Of a DNA stretch of 64,000 bases, positions 27,668 through 36,989 are shown piece by piece (the first letter of the stretch is position 1; every line of letters begins with the position of its first letter). Both the position numbers and the translations under genes were made by a program. The notes under the pieces were generated by a model. It had not been told where the DNA came from, made no database searches, and worked only from the letters and a program-made list of their open reading frames with translations. This DNA is from Streptacidiphilus pinicola (GTDB taxonomy: Bacteria > Actinomycetota > Actinomycetes > Streptomycetales > Streptomycetaceae): positions 43,250 through 107,249 of the forward strand of contig NZ_QKYN01000028.1 in assembly GCF_003258295.1 (NCBI RefSeq). Reading direction: 5' to 3'.

Positions 27668-28864
27668 TCAGTGGTAGACGCGCAGGTAGTCGACCGCGAA
27701 GGTGATCGGGGTGCTGCCGCTCGGCGCCGGGTGGTACTGACCGGCGGAGAGGGACAGGTTGAGGATCAGGTACGCGGACCAGTTGGCACCGACGCCGGTG
27801 TTGTCCGAGTAGACCTTCTGGCCGTTGACGTACCAGTCGACGGAGTTCGCGCCGTACTTGGTGCCGATGGTGACCCACTGGCCCGGCTTGATCGCGTTCG
27901 CGTCGGTGTAGTAGTCGGACCCGGAGTTGACGTGGTTGGACAGCTCCAGCAGGTTCGGGTTGTCCGGGTGGTACTCGAACGAGTCGATCTCGCCGTTGCC
28001 GTTCTTCCAGGTCCACAGCGCCGGCCAGGCGCCCTGCTGGGTCGGCAGCTTGACGCGGGCCTCGACGTAGTCGCCGGTCTTGACCTGGAAGCCCTCCGAG
28101 GAGCCCTCGGTGGTGAGCAGACCGGTGGTCCAGGCCTTCTGGCCGTTCTCCAGGGTGTGCGAGCTGGGCTGCGCGGTGAAGGTGGCGACGCCGTTCGCGA
28201 CGGAGACGTCGTTCGGGTCGAGCCAGTCGAGCTTGTTGTCGTTCGGGTTGTGGTCGCCGTACTGGTACGAGCTGGTGGTGTTGGAGACCCAGCGGCTGGT
28301 GTTCAGCGAGTTGAACTCGTCCGACCAGATCGGGGTGTTCGAGGAGGCGACACCCGCCGGGATGGAGCCGGTGGCGGCCGGGGTCGACGGGGTGCCCGAC
28401 GGGGTCGGCGTCGACGAGGGGGTGCCGGAGGGCGCCGGCGCGGGCTTGGGGGCCACGGCGGAGCCGACCGTCAGGGTCTTCGAGGTCAGGTTGTGCCAGG
28501 TACCGGCGGTGTCCAGATAGGCGCCGAACATGGTGTAGCTGCCGGCGGGGAACTGGCGGGAGCCGGCCGCGAAGGTCAGACCCCCGGCGCAGACGCGCGC
28601 GTTGCTGCGCCACTGCGGGAAGTCCAGGTTGTTGCCGTGGGCGTCGCGCACGGCCACGCCGAGGGCGCGCACGGTCACGCAGGAGCTCGCCTTGACCGTC
28701 ACCTTCGCGGAGGTGCCGGAGGCGGTGGTGGTCGCGGTCAGGCCGGTCTCGGTGACGCGGGGCGTCGCGGCCTGGGCCTGGGTGACGGCGACACCGCCCA
28801 GGAGCAGGGCGGGCGCGGCGGTGAGTGCGGCGATGCGGGCAGGGGTCGACAGGGTGCGGCGCAT
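27668..28864 (-). CDS. Secreted glycoside hydrolase family 16 protein
   Basis: 398 residues. A Sec signal peptide (RRTLSTPARIAALTAAPALLLGG, cleavage after AQA about residue 32) is followed by a beta-rich N-terminal domain (33-137), a Pro/Thr/Ser linker (about 140-165) and a GH16 catalytic domain. The catalytic motif G-E292-I-D294-S-F-E297 is intact, with Glu292 the expected nucleophile and Glu297 the acid/base. Family members hydrolyse beta-1,3/1,4-glucans such as laminarin or lichenan. No carbohydrate-binding module of known type is recognised. Start 28864 has GGAGAGG upstream. Confidence 0.93.
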   Translation of the reverse strand: MRRTLSTPARIAALTAAPALLLGGVAVTQAQAATPRVTETGLTATTTASGTSAKVTVKASSCVTVRALGVAVRDAHGNNLDFPQWRSNARVCAGGLTFAAGSRQFPAGSYTMFGAYLDTAGTWHNLTSKTLTVGSAVAPKPAPAPSGTPSSTPTPSGTPSTPAATGSIPAGVASSNTPIWSDEFNSLNTSRWVSNTTSSYQYGDHNPNDNKLDWLDPNDVSVANGVATFTAQPSSHTLENGQKAWTTGLLTTEGSSEGFQVKTGDYVEARVKLPTQQGAWPALWTWKNGNGEIDSFEYHPDNPNLLELSNHVNSGSDYYTDANAIKPGQWVTIGTKYGANSVDWYVNGQKVYSDNTGVGANWSAYLILNLSLSAGQYHPAPSGSTPITFAVDYLRVYH

Positions 28865-29182
28865 GGGTCGGGCCTCTCCGACGCCTGCGAGGTGAGCTGT
28901 CGGATTCGGACCGGAGAAGTGTGGCCCGGCCGCGCGCACACGCGGCTTCACCCCGAGCCCCGACCGGAAAACGGGCAGGGGCGGCTTACCTGGTTCCCCC
29001 GCTCCGGCCCTGGTGACTCGTCGTTTCCCGGCATCGAGGGGCTGGACTAGGCGTGCCCGCTACCGGCGTCCGTCGACTGTGGGGACGGACGCAGGCACAT
29101 TAGGCAGATATAAAGATCGACTCCAAACATTCTTTCGAGGAAGAGATTTCTCTCACACGCACCTACTCGAGCCCCATGGGGC
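28865..29182 (-). other. Intergenic region upstream of the GH16 gene
   Basis: 318 bases between the TerD gene end and the GH16 start. It is markedly AT-richer at 29098-29160 (runs such as GATATAAAGATC), which probably marks the GH16 promoter. I see no palindrome matching known carbohydrate-repressor operators and no open frame worth calling. Confidence 0.4.
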
Positions 29183-29734
29183 TCACAAGTGCTCCTCGAT
29201 CGCGGGAAGCATCTCCCGGAACGTGCGGCCCTGCGCGGGAACGCCGATCGCGGTCAGCTCCCACGCGCCGTCCGGATCCCGGGCGACCTTGGCCAGCACC
29301 TGGCCGCGGTGCTCCCCGCCGCCGCTCAGCGTGAGGCTGGCGAGCTCGGCCCCGCTGGCGTCGTCCACCAGCCGGCAGTGGAAGCGCTGGACCTCGGCGA
29401 AGCTGGGGCCGACGTAGGAGTTCACGGTGAAGACGATCTGGGTGATCCGGGGCGGGACCCGGCTCAGCTCCACCGTGATCGACTCGCTCTCGCCCGTGTG
29501 CCGCACCGAGCCGTCGTTGCTGACCAGGTGCTGGAAGAAGACCACGTCGGCCAGAGTCCGGCCGGCGAAGAGCACGGCCGAGGCGTCCAGCTCGACATCG
29601 CGCCGACGCGATCCGAAGATGCCCCGGCGCGGCGCTCCCAGCCAGCCGAGGTCGAGCCGGATCACCGGCGGTCCCCCCGCCTCGTCCGCCCGTTCGAGGC
29701 GGATGCTCTGGCCCGTACTCAGACTCACCGACAC
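29183..29734 (-). CDS. TerD-domain protein
   Basis: 183 residues, one TerD domain: VSLSTGQSIRLER at the start, LDASAVLFAGRTLADVVFFQ, the Ca2+-site-like HLVSNDGSVRHTGES, and VVFTVNSYVG-like IVFTVNSYVGPSFAEV. The central Arg-rich insert (GAPRRGIFGSRRRDVELD) is typical of the Streptomyces branch. TerD proteins bind calcium and are linked to tellurite/phage/stress phenotypes; no complete ter operon is present, but TerC lies 1.7 kb away. GTG start. It ends upstream of the GH16 promoter and starts 118 bases from the uvrB end. Confidence 0.9.
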   Translation of the reverse strand: MSVSLSTGQSIRLERADEAGGPPVIRLDLGWLGAPRRGIFGSRRRDVELDASAVLFAGRTLADVVFFQHLVSNDGSVRHTGESESITVELSRVPPRITQIVFTVNSYVGPSFAEVQRFHCRLVDDASGAELASLTLSGGGEHRGQVLAKVARDPDGAWELTAIGVPAQGRTFREMLPAIEEHL

Positions 29735-29851
29735 GGCTCGGCCCTCCCCTTTGTCGGACGCCCGTGGACCTCTGTCCGTTCCATGCAGCTGCTATCGAGC
29801 ACCTTAGGCGCTCGACCTCGACTTGGCGCGGAGGAAAGGGGCGTCGAACAC

Positions 29852-31960
29852 TCAGGCCATTCCGGCTTCCCGCATCTGGCGCAACTCCTTCTTCAGTTCG
29901 TTCACCTCGTCGCGCAGGCGGGCGGCCACCTCGAACTGCAATTCTGCCGCGGCGCCGTGCATACGCTCCGTCAGTTCCGCGATCAGCTCCGCCAGCTCGG
30001 CGGCCGGAAGGCTCTTGGCCTGCTGGCCGTCCGCCTTGAGCCCGAGCACCGGAACCGGCGCCTTCTGGCCGCGGCCACCGCCGCCCGACCCGCGGTAGCC
30101 GGTGCTCAGCAGCTCGGCGGTGTCCATGTCCTCGCGGGCGAGGGTGTCCAGGATGTCGCCGATCTTCTTCCGCAGCGGCTGCGGGTCGATGCCGTGCTCG
30201 GCGTTGTAGGCCTGCTGGATCTCGCGACGCCGGTTGGTCTCGGAGATCGCGTGCTCCATGGCCGGGGTGATCCGGTCCGCGTACATGTGCACCTGGCCCG
30301 AGACGTTACGCGCGGCACGACCGATCGTCTGGATCAGCGACCGGGGCGACCGCAGGAAGCCCTCCTTGTCCGCGTCGAGGATCGCGACCAGGGAGACCTC
30401 CGGCAGGTCGAGGCCCTCACGGAGCAGGTTGATGCCGACCAGCACGTCGTAGTCGCCCGCGCGCAGCTGGCGCAGCAGCTCCACCCGGCGCAGCGTGTCG
30501 ATGTCGCTGTGCAGATAGCGGACGCGGATGCCGAGCTCGAGCAGGTAGTCGGTGAGGTCCTCGGACATCTTCTTGGTCAGTGTGGTGACCAGGACGCGCT
30601 CGTCCTTCTCGGTGCGCTGCCGGATCTCGTGGACCAGATCGTCGATCTGACCCTCCGTCGGCTTGACCACGATCTCCGGGTCGATCAGGCCCGTCGGGCG
30701 GATGATCTGCTCGACCGCGCCGTCGCCGCGGGAGAGCTCGTAGTCGCCCGGCGTGGCGGAGAGGTAGACCGTCTGACCGATGCGCTCGACGAACTCCTCC
30801 CACTTGAGCGGCCGGTTGTCCATCGCTGAGGGCAGCCGGAAGCCGTGCTCGACCAGGGCCCGCTTGCGCGAGGCGTCGCCCTCGTACATCGCGCCGATCT
30901 GCGGCACGGTGACGTGGGACTCGTCGATGACCAGGAGGAAGTCCTCCGGGAAGAAGTCCATCAGGGTGTTCGGCGCGCTGCCGGCGGTGCGGCCGTCGAT
31001 GTGGCGCGAGTAGTTCTCGATGCCGGAGCAGGTGCCGATCTGACGCATCATCTCGATGTCGTACGTGGTGCGCATGCGCAGCCGCTGCGCCTCCAGCAGC
31101 TTGCCCTGCTTCTCCATGCGGGCGAGCGTCTCCTCCAGCTCCGCCTCGATCCCGGCGATGGCGCGCTCCATCCGCTCCGGGCCGGCGACGTAGTGGGAGG
31201 CAGGGAAGACGTGGACCGTCTCGTCCTCGCTGATGACCTCGCCGGTGAGCGGGTGCAGCGTGGAGAGGGCCTCGATCTCGTCGCCGAACATCTCGATCCG
31301 GATCGCGAGCTCCTCGTACACCGGGAAGATCTCGATCGTGTCCCCGCGCACCCGGAAGGTGCCGCGGGCGAAGGCGACGTCGTTGCGGTTGTACTGGATC
31401 TCGACGAAGCGGCGCAGCAGCGCGTCCCGGTCGATCTCGTCGCCGACCTTCAGCTGGACCATCCGGTCCGCGTACTCCTGCGGCGTTCCAAGGCCGTAGA
31501 TGCAGGAGACGGAGGCGACCACGACGACGTCGCGCCGGGTGAGCAGCGAGTTGGTGGCCGAGTGGCGCAGCCGCTCGACCTCCTCGTTGATCGAGGAGTC
31601 CTTCTCGATGTAGGTGTCCGTCTGCGCGATGTACGCCTCGGGTTGGTAGTAGTCGTAGTACGAGACGAAGTACTCGACCGCGTTGTTCGGCAGCAGCTCG
31701 CGGAACTCGTTCGCCAGCTGGGCGGCCAGCGTCTTGTTCGGCGCCATCACCAGCGTGGGGCGCTGCAGCTTCTCGATCATCCACGCGGTGGTGGCGGACT
31801 TGCCCGTGCCGGTGGCGCCGAGCAGCACGACGTCCTTCTCGCCCGCGCGGACGCGACGCTCCAGCTCCGCGATGGCGGCGGGCTGGTCGCCGTTGGGCTC
31901 GTAGGGACTGACGACCTCGAAGGGCGCCACGGACCGCTGAAGCTCGGTGATGGGTCTCAC
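29852..31960 (-). CDS. uvrB: Excinuclease ABC subunit B
   Basis: 702 residues. Walker A is [10 protein letters not shown], the beta-hairpin region is [15 protein letters not shown], helicase motif II is DESHVT, and motif VI is [12 protein letters not shown]. The C-terminal UVR domain ([20 protein letters not shown]) contacts UvrC. The GTG start at 31960 is chosen over an ATG 120 bases upstream because conservation begins at [15 protein letters not shown] and because a promoter -10 (31968-31973) ends only seven bases before it. Expression is predicted to be DNA-damage inducible through that promoter. Confidence 0.97.
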   Translation of the reverse strand: MRPITELQRSVAPFEVVSPYEPNGDQPAAIAELERRVRAGEKDVVLLGATGTGKSATTAWMIEKLQRPTLVMAPNKTLAAQLANEFRELLPNNAVEYFVSYYDYYQPEAYIAQTDTYIEKDSSINEEVERLRHSATNSLLTRRDVVVVASVSCIYGLGTPQEYADRMVQLKVGDEIDRDALLRRFVEIQYNRNDVAFARGTFRVRGDTIEIFPVYEELAIRIEMFGDEIEALSTLHPLTGEVISEDETVHVFPASHYVAGPERMERAIAGIEAELEETLARMEKQGKLLEAQRLRMRTTYDIEMMRQIGTCSGIENYSRHIDGRTAGSAPNTLMDFFPEDFLLVIDESHVTVPQIGAMYEGDASRKRALVEHGFRLPSAMDNRPLKWEEFVERIGQTVYLSATPGDYELSRGDGAVEQIIRPTGLIDPEIVVKPTEGQIDDLVHEIRQRTEKDERVLVTTLTKKMSEDLTDYLLELGIRVRYLHSDIDTLRRVELLRQLRAGDYDVLVGINLLREGLDLPEVSLVAILDADKEGFLRSPRSLIQTIGRAARNVSGQVHMYADRITPAMEHAISETNRRREIQQAYNAEHGIDPQPLRKKIGDILDTLAREDMDTAELLSTGYRGSGGGGRGQKAPVPVLGLKADGQQAKSLPAAELAELIAELTERMHGAAAELQFEVAARLRDEVNELKKELRQMREAGMA

Positions 31961-31967
31961 GCCACCA

Positions 31968-31990
31968 ACCGTACGACCCCCCACTGACAA
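31968..31990 (-). promoter_or_regulatory. RecA-NDp (PafBC-type) damage promoter of uvrB, leaderless
   Basis: On the minus strand TTGTCAGTG (31990-31982), eight bases, then TACGGT (31973-31968) matches every fixed base of the actinobacterial RecA-NDp consensus TTGTCRGTG-N8-TANNNT. The -10 ends seven bases before the GTG, so the transcript should start at or next to the start codon. The consensus is recalled from mycobacterial DNA-damage work. Confidence 0.8.
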
Positions 31991-32042
31991 ACGGCCGCGA
32001 AATCGGGAGGCGCCCCCTCGGGCAGGGTGGCAGCATCCCGTC

Positions 32043-32849
32043 ATGACCGCGATCCGACAGACCATCGATACACAGATCATCGACTTCTACACGGACGCCT
32101 ACGACGAGGCCGGACGCCTGCAGCGGAACGCGCGCGGCCGGGTGGAGCGGCTCCGCACCCTGGAGCTGCTGGACCGCCACCTGCCGGCCGCCCCCGCCCG
32201 GGTGCTGGACATCGGCGGCGGCCCCGGGGTCTACGCGGCCGAGCTGGCCGCGCGGGGCCACCAGGTGACGCTGCTGGACCCGGTCCCGTTCCACGTCGAG
32301 CAGGCCTCCCGGCACGGCTCCTTCACCGCCGCCCACGGCGACGCCCGCCGCCTGGAGCAGCCGGACGCCTCCGTCGACGTGGCGCTGTTGCTCGGTCCGC
32401 TCTACCACCTCACGGACCGGGAGGAGCGGGTCGCGGCGCTGCGCGAGGCACGGCGCGTGGTGCGGCCCGGCGGCGTGGTGCTGGCCGCGGTGATCTCCCG
32501 CCACTCGCCGCTGCTGCACCTGTCGGCACTCGGCCGCCTGCCGACCGACGAGGCGGCGCGGACGCTCGCCGCGGAGCTGGCCGAGAGCGGCGTGAACGAC
32601 CCGGCCACCGGCTTCACGGTCGCCTACTTCCACACGGCTGCGGAACTCCGCTCGGAGTACCTCGACGCGGGCCTCGACGACCCGGAGCTCTACGGCGTCG
32701 AGGGCCCCCTGTGGCCCCTCCTCGCCTCCGAGCTGGTCGAAGACCGCGAGGACCTCATCACCGCCGCGACCCGCGCCGCCCGCGCCGCCGAACAGGACCC
32801 GGCCCTCCTCGCCTCCAGCGCCCACCTCCTGGCTGCGGCCAGGGTCTAG
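32043..32849 (+). CDS. Class I SAM-dependent methyltransferase
   Basis: 268 residues. SAM-binding motif I is [15 protein letters not shown] (residues 59-73), an acidic residue ends strand 2 (VTLLDP), and motif post-I/II is [16 protein letters not shown]. The C-terminal third is Ala/Leu-rich and helical. Target unknown; it resembles the ubiE/methyltransf_25 group. Divergent from uvrB across 82 bases that contain the uvrB damage promoter. An upstream in-frame ATG at 31947 would cross that promoter, so start 32043 is preferred. Confidence 0.9.
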   Translation: MTAIRQTIDTQIIDFYTDAYDEAGRLQRNARGRVERLRTLELLDRHLPAAPARVLDIGGGPGVYAAELAARGHQVTLLDPVPFHVEQASRHGSFTAAHGDARRLEQPDASVDVALLLGPLYHLTDREERVAALREARRVVRPGGVVLAAVISRHSPLLHLSALGRLPTDEAARTLAAELAESGVNDPATGFTVAYFHTAAELRSEYLDAGLDDPELYGVEGPLWPLLASELVEDREDLITAATRAARAAEQDPALLASSAHLLAAARV

Positions 32850-32876
32850 CTACCAGCACCCGCCACGGAGGCAGGG

Positions 32877-32922
32877 CGGCTCCGCCGCGTGGGCGCGCGA
32901 GGGCAGGGGTGGCCCCACGCGG
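32877..32922. terminator. Hairpin between methyltransferase and zapE genes, sharing a repeat sequence
   Basis: CCGCGTGGG (32885-32893) pairs with CCCACGCGG (32914-32922) between convergent genes. Its left part, 32877-32897, is a 21-base sequence found identically at 46143-46163 in another convergent spacer. Confidence 0.6.
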
Positions 32923-32938
32923 GGCCCCTACCGTCGGC

Positions 32939-34003
32939 TCAGCTCGTGGGGGCGATCTGCTTGCTGTCGCGTGCGAGCGCGACGAGGCGGGAGATGGCGC
33001 GGAAGTACTTCTTCTTGTAGCCGCCGTTCAGCATCTCCTCGCTGAAGATGGCGTCGAAGGCCGTGCCGGATGCGACGATCGGGAGCTCGCGGTCGTACAT
33101 CCGGTCGGCCAGGACGACCAGGCGCAGTGCGGTGCTCTGGTCCGGGACGGCCGTCACGTCGCGGAGGAAGACCGCGTCGACACCGTCGAGGAGCGCGCCG
33201 TAGCGGCTCGGGTGGACGTCGGAGAGGTGGGCGAGCAGCTTGTCGAAGTCGTCCAGGGTCGCGCCCGCGCCGTACGCGGCGGCCAGCTCGGTGACCTGGG
33301 TGTCGGAGTACGGCGGCGGAGCCTCCGGCAGGCCGCGGTGGCGGTAGTCCTGGCCGTCGATGCGCAGGCTGCGGAAGCGGGAGGCCAGGCCCTGGATCTC
33401 GCGCATGAAGTCGGACGCCGCGAAGCGGCCCTCGCCGAGCTTGCCGGGCAGCGTGTTGGAGGTGGCCGCGAGCTTGACCCCCGCCTCCGCGAGGCGGGTC
33501 AGCAGGGTGGAGACCAGGACGGTGTCGCCCGGGTCGTCGAGCTCGAACTCGTCGATGCAGAGCAGCGTGTGCCCGGACAGCGCCTGCACGGCCTGCTGGA
33601 AGCCGAGCGCGCCGACCAGGTTGGTCAGCTCGACGAAGGTGCCGAAGGCCTTGGGGCCGGGGGTGGCATGCCACAGGGACGCCAGCAGGTGGGTCTTGCC
33701 GACGCCGTAGCCGCCGTCGAGGTAGACCCCGCCGGGGCCGGCCGGCACGGCCGGCTGCGCGGCGCGGCCGAACCAGCGCTTCTTCGCGGGCTTGGCCCCG
33801 GCACCGTCCCGAGGGGTGAGGCCCGCCGCGAAGGCCTCCAGCACCCGGACGGCCTCAGCCTGGCTGGGCTGCTCCGGGTCGGGTATGTAGGTGCTGAAGC
33901 GCGCCTGCTGGAAGCGGGGCGGCGGGACCATCTCGGCGATCAGCCGCTCCGCGGCGACGACGGGCCGACGCTCGGCAAGGGCTATGGGAGGCACAGGCGA
34001 CAC
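32939..34003 (-). CDS. zapE: Cell division protein ZapE / AFG1-like ATPase
   Basis: 354 residues. Walker A is GGYGVGKTHLL and Walker B LLCIDEFELDD, with sensor ATSNTLPGKLGEGRF, the AFG1/ZapE P-loop ATPase signature. In proteobacteria ZapE binds FtsZ and modulates the Z ring, and in mitochondria the relative AFG1 handles respiratory subunits; the role in actinobacteria is less clear. GTG 34003 is the preferred start. An upstream ATG at 34046-34048 would abut the divergent reductase gene. Upstream residues include PPRFQQARFSTYIPDPEQP, conserved in the family. Confidence 0.92.
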   Translation of the reverse strand: MSPVPPIALAERRPVVAAERLIAEMVPPPRFQQARFSTYIPDPEQPSQAEAVRVLEAFAAGLTPRDGAGAKPAKKRWFGRAAQPAVPAGPGGVYLDGGYGVGKTHLLASLWHATPGPKAFGTFVELTNLVGALGFQQAVQALSGHTLLCIDEFELDDPGDTVLVSTLLTRLAEAGVKLAATSNTLPGKLGEGRFAASDFMREIQGLASRFRSLRIDGQDYRHRGLPEAPPPYSDTQVTELAAAYGAGATLDDFDKLLAHLSDVHPSRYGALLDGVDAVFLRDVTAVPDQSTALRLVVLADRMYDRELPIVASGTAFDAIFSEEMLNGGYKKKYFRAISRLVALARDSKQIAPTS

Positions 34004-34048
34004 GAGTCCCAAGGGTACGGTCCGCGGGGGCGTGGAAGACTGCCTCAT

Positions 34049-34873
34049 GTGCGCAGACTGCTTTCCTACGCCCCGGATGTGACGGACCTCACCTCCAGGC
34101 CGGGCGAGAACGCTGCTGGTCCGGGCCGGTCCGACGAGGGCGAGTGGAGCCTCGAGGCGCTCGCCGACGCCTACGCCTATCCCGCCGAGGTCGTCGGCGC
34201 CGGCCGGCCCTGGCTGCGGGCGAACATGGTCAGCAGTCTCGACGGCGCGGCCCGGCTGGACGGGCTCTCGGAGGGCCTCTCCTCCCCTGCCGACAAGCGG
34301 ATCTTCGGGGTGCTGCGGGCGCTCGCGGACGTGATCCTGGTCGGCGCGCAGACGGTCCGCGCCGAGGGTTACCGCCCTGCCCGGGCGCGGGCCGAGTTCG
34401 CGACGGAACGCGCGGCCCGCGGGCAGGGCCCGGCGCCGGTGATCGCGGTGGTCAGCAACAGCCTGGACCTCGACCTCACCCTCCCCCTGTTCACCTCGCC
34501 GCTGGTGCCGACCGTCGTCGTGACTGCCGAGTCCGCCCCGGCCGACCGGCTGGCCGCGGCCCGTCGGGTCGCCGACGTCGTCCTGGCCGGCCCGGACCAC
34601 GTGGACCTGGCCCGCGCCGTCGCCGCCCTCGCGGAGCGCGGCTGGACCCGCCAGCTGACGGAGGGCGGGCCGCGGCTGCTCGGCCAGCTCGCCGAGTCGG
34701 ACCATCTGGACGAACTCTGTCTGACGCTCGCACCCCTGCTCGCCGCCGGAGACGCGCCTCGGATCGCACACGGATCGAAGTCGATCGCTCAGCGCCTGGA
34801 ACTGGTCGGACTGCTGGAGGAGAAAGGTTTCCTCTTCGCTCGCTACGCCCGTAGCGTGAAGATTGCGCAATAA
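34049..34873 (+). CDS. RibD C-terminal-domain (pyrimidine reductase family) protein
   Basis: 274 residues. The dihydrofolate-reductase-like RibD_C fold is shown by LRANMVSSLDGAARLDGLS, FGVLRALADVILVGAQTVRAEGY and the late TEGGPRLLGQL motif. Such proteins are NADPH-dependent reductases related to 5-amino-6-ribosylamino-uracil reductase, but this one lacks the deaminase domain and lies outside a riboflavin operon, so its substrate is open. GTG start 34049, 45 bases from the divergent zapE start. Its stop codon lies inside a long hairpin. Confidence 0.88.
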   Translation: MRRLLSYAPDVTDLTSRPGENAAGPGRSDEGEWSLEALADAYAYPAEVVGAGRPWLRANMVSSLDGAARLDGLSEGLSSPADKRIFGVLRALADVILVGAQTVRAEGYRPARARAEFATERAARGQGPAPVIAVVSNSLDLDLTLPLFTSPLVPTVVVTAESAPADRLAAARRVADVVLAGPDHVDLARAVAALAERGWTRQLTEGGPRLLGQLAESDHLDELCLTLAPLLAAGDAPRIAHGSKSIAQRLELVGLLEEKGFLFARYARSVKIAQ

Positions 34874-34899
34874 CGGAGGGATCACCTCCGGATATTGCG
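34866..34899 (+). terminator. Hairpin over the reductase stop codon
   Basis: CGCAATA (34866-34872) pairs with TATTGCG (34893-34899), and CGGAGG (34874-34879) pairs with CCTCCG (34885-34890) around a five-base loop. The stop codon (34871-34873) is within the first arm. It could be a terminator or an attenuator before the next gene, 64 bases on. Confidence 0.55.
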
Positions 34900-34963
34900 A
34901 GAAGATGCAGAGGCAGTGGCAGTTGGACGACGTTCTCCGGCTGACGAGGGAAGAAGGACTCAC

Positions 34964-35434
34964 GTGTTCACTACCGTTCTGTTGATCGAGAAGGCGCTGT
35001 CGGCCGCCGACGTCGAGCTGGTCACCACCCTCCACACGGACGAGCAGGTCTTCTTCCACGTGATCATGCAGCCGCGCGGCAAGCAGGACGAGCTGCTGCG
35101 CGCGATCGACGACGTCGCCTTCGGCTACCTCGAACAGGCCGCGAAGGAGCGGGAGGAGCCGCACGGCCAGGCCGCGCTCGGCGCGGCGGACGCGGCGCTC
35201 CAGCACACGCTGCGCGCGCTCCGGCACTCCGGCGCGGCCGGCGCGGAGGGCGCCGTTGTGGACCACAACCCGTTGGAGGGCCTGCAGGAGCTGGTCAAGG
35301 AGGTCTCCGCGGACGAGGTGATCGTGCTGGCCGCGCCGCACTGGGTGGAGGGCCTCTTCCACCGCGACTGGGCCTCGCAGGCCCGGCACAAGGTGGGCGT
35401 CCCGGTGCTGCAGCTCTTCGCGCAGCAGAGCTAG
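34964..35434 (+). CDS. Conserved hypothetical protein (USP-like fold suspected)
   Basis: 156 residues from GTG 34964, with AAGGA upstream. Sequence FTTVLLIEKALSAADVELVT, HVIMQPRG and VSADEVIVLAAPHWVEGLFHRDWASQARHKVGVPVLQLF suggests an alternating beta/alpha fold. The ending (ADEVIVLxxPHxVE...ARHKVGVPVL) is strongly conserved in Streptomyces relatives I remember and looks like a universal-stress or indel-bearing nucleotide-binding protein. Function unknown. It is placed between the reductase and murC and ends before a short hairpin. Confidence 0.75.
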   Translation: MFTTVLLIEKALSAADVELVTTLHTDEQVFFHVIMQPRGKQDELLRAIDDVAFGYLEQAAKEREEPHGQAALGAADAALQHTLRALRHSGAAGAEGAVVDHNPLEGLQELVKEVSADEVIVLAAPHWVEGLFHRDWASQARHKVGVPVLQLFAQQS

Positions 35435-35450
35435 CGCTCGGCGGGCGGGC

Positions 35451-35469
35451 GCCACCTCGGTGAGGTGGC
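35451..35469 (+). terminator. Short terminator before murC
   Basis: GCCACCTC (35451-35458) and GAGGTGGC (35462-35469) form a perfect 8-bp stem with a GGT loop, 16 bases after the preceding stop codon. Confidence 0.55.
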
Positions 35470-35544
35470 CACCTGCATCGCGCCCGTCCCCCGATACGGC
35501 AGAATCGACGGGACCGCTCGACGCGACCCTCGGAGCCCGACACC

Positions 35545-36942
35545 ATGACCGACTCGTCCGCGCCCCTCAACGCACCGCACTTCATCGGCATCGGGGGCGC
35601 CGGTATGTCCGGGCTCGCCAAGATCCTCGCGCTGCGCGGCGCGCAGGTGTCCGGGAGTGACGCGAAGGAGTCGACGGTCGTGCTGGCGCTGCGCCAGCTC
35701 GGCGCGGAGGTGCATGTCGGGCACGCCGCCGAGCACGTGCCGGCCGGCGCCAGCGCGATCGTGGTCTCCAGTGCGATCCGCGAGGACAACCCGGAGATCG
35801 CCGAGGCCCGCCGCCGCGGCCTGCCGATCGTGCACCGCTCCGACGCGCTGGCCGCGCTGATGGAGGGGCGCCGGGCGCTGGCCGTGGCCGGGACGCACGG
35901 CAAGACGACCACCACGAGCATGCTGGCGGTCAGCCTCACCGCGCTGGGGCTGGACCCGTCCTTCGCCATCGGCGGCGACCTGAACGAGCCCGGCAGCAAC
36001 GCCCACCACGGCACCGGCGAGATCTTCGTCGCCGAGGCGGACGAGAGCGACCGCAGCTTCCAGAAGTACACGCCCGAGGTCGCCATCGTCCTCAACGTGG
36101 AGCTGGACCACCACGCCAACTACGCCTCCATGGACGAGATCTACGAGTCCTTCGAGGCCTTCTGCGACCGGATCACGCCGGGCGGCGCGCTGGTCGTCGA
36201 CGTCGACCACGCGGGCGCGGCCGAGCTGGCCTCGCGCGTCGCCGGGCGGCAGTTCGAGGTCGTCACCGTGGGCGAGACCGAGGGGGCCGACTTCCGGATC
36301 CTCACGATCGCCCCGCGCGGGATGACCAGCGAGGTCACTGTCGCCCTGCCGACGGGCGAGGAGCTCACCTTCACCGTCAACGTCCCGGGACGCCACTACG
36401 CGCACAACGCCGTGGCCGCGCTCGCCGCGGGCGTGAAGCTGGGCGTTCCGGCCGCCGAGCTGGCCCCCGCGCTGAGCAGCTACCAGGGCGTGCGGCGGCG
36501 CCTGCAGCTCAAGGGCGAGTCGGCGGGCGTGCAGGTGATCGACTCCTACGCGCACCACCCGACCGAGATCGCCGCCGACCTGCAGGCGATCCGCGAGGCC
36601 GCGGGCGACGGCCGGGTCGTCGTGGTGTTCCAGCCGCACCTGTTCAGCCGGACCCGCGAGCTGGGCCTGGAGATGGGCGAGGCGCTGTCGCTGGCCGACC
36701 AGGTCGTGGTGCTGGACATCTACCCGGCCCGTGAGGACCCGATCCCGGGCATCACCAGCGAGATCGTGATCGAGGCGGCCCGCGCCAAGGGCGCGGACGT
36801 GCAGGGCGCGCACTCGCTGGCCGCCGTGCCGGAGCTGGTCGCGGGAATCGCGAAGCAGGGTGATCTCGTTCTGACCATGGGCGCCGGGGACGTCACCTTC
36901 CTCGGTCCGGAGATCCTCTCCCGCCTGGACACCCTCGGCTGA
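35545..36942 (+). CDS. murC: UDP-N-acetylmuramate--L-alanine ligase
   Basis: 465 residues, three Mur-ligase domains. An N-terminal Rossmann glycine loop GIGGAGMSG (15-23), the ATP P-loop GTHGKTTTT (116-124), the central EADESDRSF and LNVELDHH motifs, and the C-terminal DSYAHHPTEI and VFQPHLFSRT motifs are all intact. It adds L-alanine to UDP-MurNAc, the first amino acid of the peptidoglycan stem. It lies outside the dcw cluster, next to msrB, as I recall for Streptomyces. Confidence 0.97.
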   Translation: MTDSSAPLNAPHFIGIGGAGMSGLAKILALRGAQVSGSDAKESTVVLALRQLGAEVHVGHAAEHVPAGASAIVVSSAIREDNPEIAEARRRGLPIVHRSDALAALMEGRRALAVAGTHGKTTTTSMLAVSLTALGLDPSFAIGGDLNEPGSNAHHGTGEIFVAEADESDRSFQKYTPEVAIVLNVELDHHANYASMDEIYESFEAFCDRITPGGALVVDVDHAGAAELASRVAGRQFEVVTVGETEGADFRILTIAPRGMTSEVTVALPTGEELTFTVNVPGRHYAHNAVAALAAGVKLGVPAAELAPALSSYQGVRRRLQLKGESAGVQVIDSYAHHPTEIAADLQAIREAAGDGRVVVVFQPHLFSRTRELGLEMGEALSLADQVVVLDIYPAREDPIPGITSEIVIEAARAKGADVQGAHSLAAVPELVAGIAKQGDLVLTMGAGDVTFLGPEILSRLDTLG

Positions 36943-36989
36943 GGCGAACCGTCGCCGCAGCCGACCGAGCCGACCGGAGGAGCACCGTC

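Noticed and set aside
29183..29734. Tellurite-resistance operon because TerD and TerC are near each other
   Set aside because: The two genes are 1.7 kb apart and separated by the GH16 gene, all on the same strand. terC has its own riboswitch leader and no other ter genes are present, so a joint operon is not supported.
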